Assembly: GCA_021808205.1 (NCBI GenBank) | Contig: JAKBCD010000158.1 | Location: 1-5,639, forward strand | DNA length: 5,639 nucleotides | Direction: 5' to 3' | DNA from: Pseudomonadota bacterium | GTDB lineage: Bacteria; Pseudomonadota; Alphaproteobacteria; Acetobacterales; Acetobacteraceae | Part shown: positions 4,922 through 5,639 of the stretch, in pieces | How positions within the stretch are numbered: position 1 is the stretch's first letter | How the letters are laid out: every line of letters begins with the position of its first letter | Notes under the pieces: model-generated | Seen by the model: the letters and a program-made list of their open reading frames with translations, nothing else | Database searches by the model: none | Told to the model about the DNA's origin: nothing | Made by a program: the position numbers and the translations under genes

Positions 4922-5639
4922 ATTGCATAACCGTCTCCGCCTCGCGGCCCAGCATCAGCGCCAGCCGCTCCAGCCGCCGCAGCACGGCATCGCCCGCAAA
5001 CACGCCATTTGCCGCCGCCAGGCTCAAGGCCAGGCGGTCCTGGGTCAAGGCCAGCCCGGTGCCCGCCAGCAGATGCGGCGTTCCGGCGGAAAGCGTGTAG
5101 CCCAGGCGCAGAGCGCTGCCCAAGGTTTCTGCGCGCTGGGCGGCCTGCATGTCCAAAAGCGCGCGGGCGGGCGCCAGAAACCCCGCCTCCGGCGGCGCCT
5201 CGTAGCGCACCGCCGTCGTCAGGGCTAAAAACGCGCGGGCATGGTGGTCCAGGCTCATGCCCGCCTGGCGCAGCACCCGCATAAACGCCTGCTCAGCCCG
5301 GTATTCCGGGTGCTCGTGGCTGCCAATGTCCGAAAGCCAGCACGCTGCCTCGCGCAGCCGCTTCTGCGCCGGGGTTTCATCGGGGAACAAGGGCGCTGTC
5401 CAGGCGATGAGCGCCTGGGGCAAATTGGCATCGCGCACCATGCCGCGCACCATATCGCGGGAGGCCGCCAGCAGCGGGTCCTCGGCGCGCACATCCGGCG
5501 GCAGCAGGCGGGAGAACCAGCCCTCCCGCAGCCCATTGGCAGAAAACACAACCCGCGCTGCCCCGGTGGCGCGCAGCAGCCGGCGCAGAATCACCGCCGC
5601 ATAGGGCAGATCCTCGATGCGCCGGCGCGGCACGCCGGG
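4920..5639 (-). CDS. ppx: Ppx/GppA-family phosphatase, C-terminal part (5' partial)
   Basis: C-terminal 239 or so codons of an exopolyphosphatase / pppGpp phosphohydrolase, which releases phosphate from polyphosphate chains or the 5' phosphate of pppGpp in the cytoplasm. The frame is open through the right edge, reading PGVPRRRIEDLPYA; the GTG at 5633 is therefore an internal Val and the start lies outside. Visible family segments, numbered from that Val, are RRRIEDLPYAAVILRRLL (3-20), ARVVFSANGLREGWF (26-40), which ends the ASKHA phosphatase core, and then the helical HD-like C-terminal domain with WLSDIGSHEHPEYRAEQAF (99-117) and HHARAFLALTTAVRYE (130-145). The catalytic N-terminal ASKHA residues are outside the window, so activity and the choice between Ppx and GppA cannot be judged. 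It converges on bactofilin and shares its terminator. Confidence 0.87.
   Translation of the reverse strand, partial: PGVPRRRIEDLPYAAVILRRLLRATGAARVVFSANGLREGWFSRLLPPDVRAEDPLLAASRDMVRGMVRDANLPQALIAWTAPLFPDETPAQKRLREAACWLSDIGSHEHPEYRAEQAFMRVLRQAGMSLDHHARAFLALTTAVRYEAPPEAGFLAPARALLDMQAAQRAETLGSALRLGYTLSAGTPHLLAGTGLALTQDRLALSLAAANGVFAGDAVLRRLERLALMLGREAETVMQ

Noticed and set aside
1..5639. Search by eye for mobile elements, CRISPR repeats, tRNA genes, attachment sites or toxin-antitoxin and defence genes.
   Set aside because: Nothing supportable was found. Coding density is near complete and every gene belongs to a familiar chromosomal family, so I do not claim a novel system.

Overview
This is a high-GC chromosomal window that looks like ordinary, gene-dense core DNA from an alphaproteobacterium. 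My best guess is an acetic-acid-bacterium relative (Acetobacteraceae / Rhodospirillales). That placement rests on protein style (RodA, bactofilin, PfkB-family kinase, Ppx C-terminus), the GC-rich codon use and the tight packing. It is an inference from family memory, not a search result.

Layout. On the + strand, the window opens inside rodA (elongasome peptidoglycan glycosyltransferase; its true 5' end lies beyond the left edge). rodA is followed without a gap by murI (glutamate racemase), read from a TTG start that directly abuts the rodA stop. On the - strand, reading right to left from about 4108 to 1885, a compact three-gene unit encodes a PfkB/adenosine-kinase-like sugar kinase, a TauE/SafE-family membrane permease and a GNAT acetyltransferase. 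Kinase and permease overlap by 4 nt (GTGA), and the GNAT start lies 11 bp after the permease stop. The 3' ends of murI and the GNAT gene overlap tail to tail by 14 nt. To the right, a bactofilin gene is transcribed divergently from the kinase across a 138-bp intergenic region. It ends at a strong bidirectional hairpin terminator shared with the converging C-terminal part of a Ppx/GppA phosphatase gene, which runs off the right edge.

How the genes work together. RodA polymerises glycan strands for cell elongation, MurI makes the D-glutamate needed for the lipid II stem peptide, and bactofilin forms a membrane-bound scaffold often used in shape control. So three of the seven genes concern cell envelope or shape, although bactofilin is in a separate transcription unit. 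The kinase-permease-GNAT unit is translationally linked, but its substrates cannot be read from the sequence. Ppx/GppA acts on polyphosphate or (p)ppGpp.

I see no mobile element, CRISPR array, tRNA, rRNA or clear signature of a novel system. The points worth a second look are translational: a possible second, internal bactofilin start, a kinase promoter whose predicted transcript would begin on an in-frame GTG, and several stop/start couplings.
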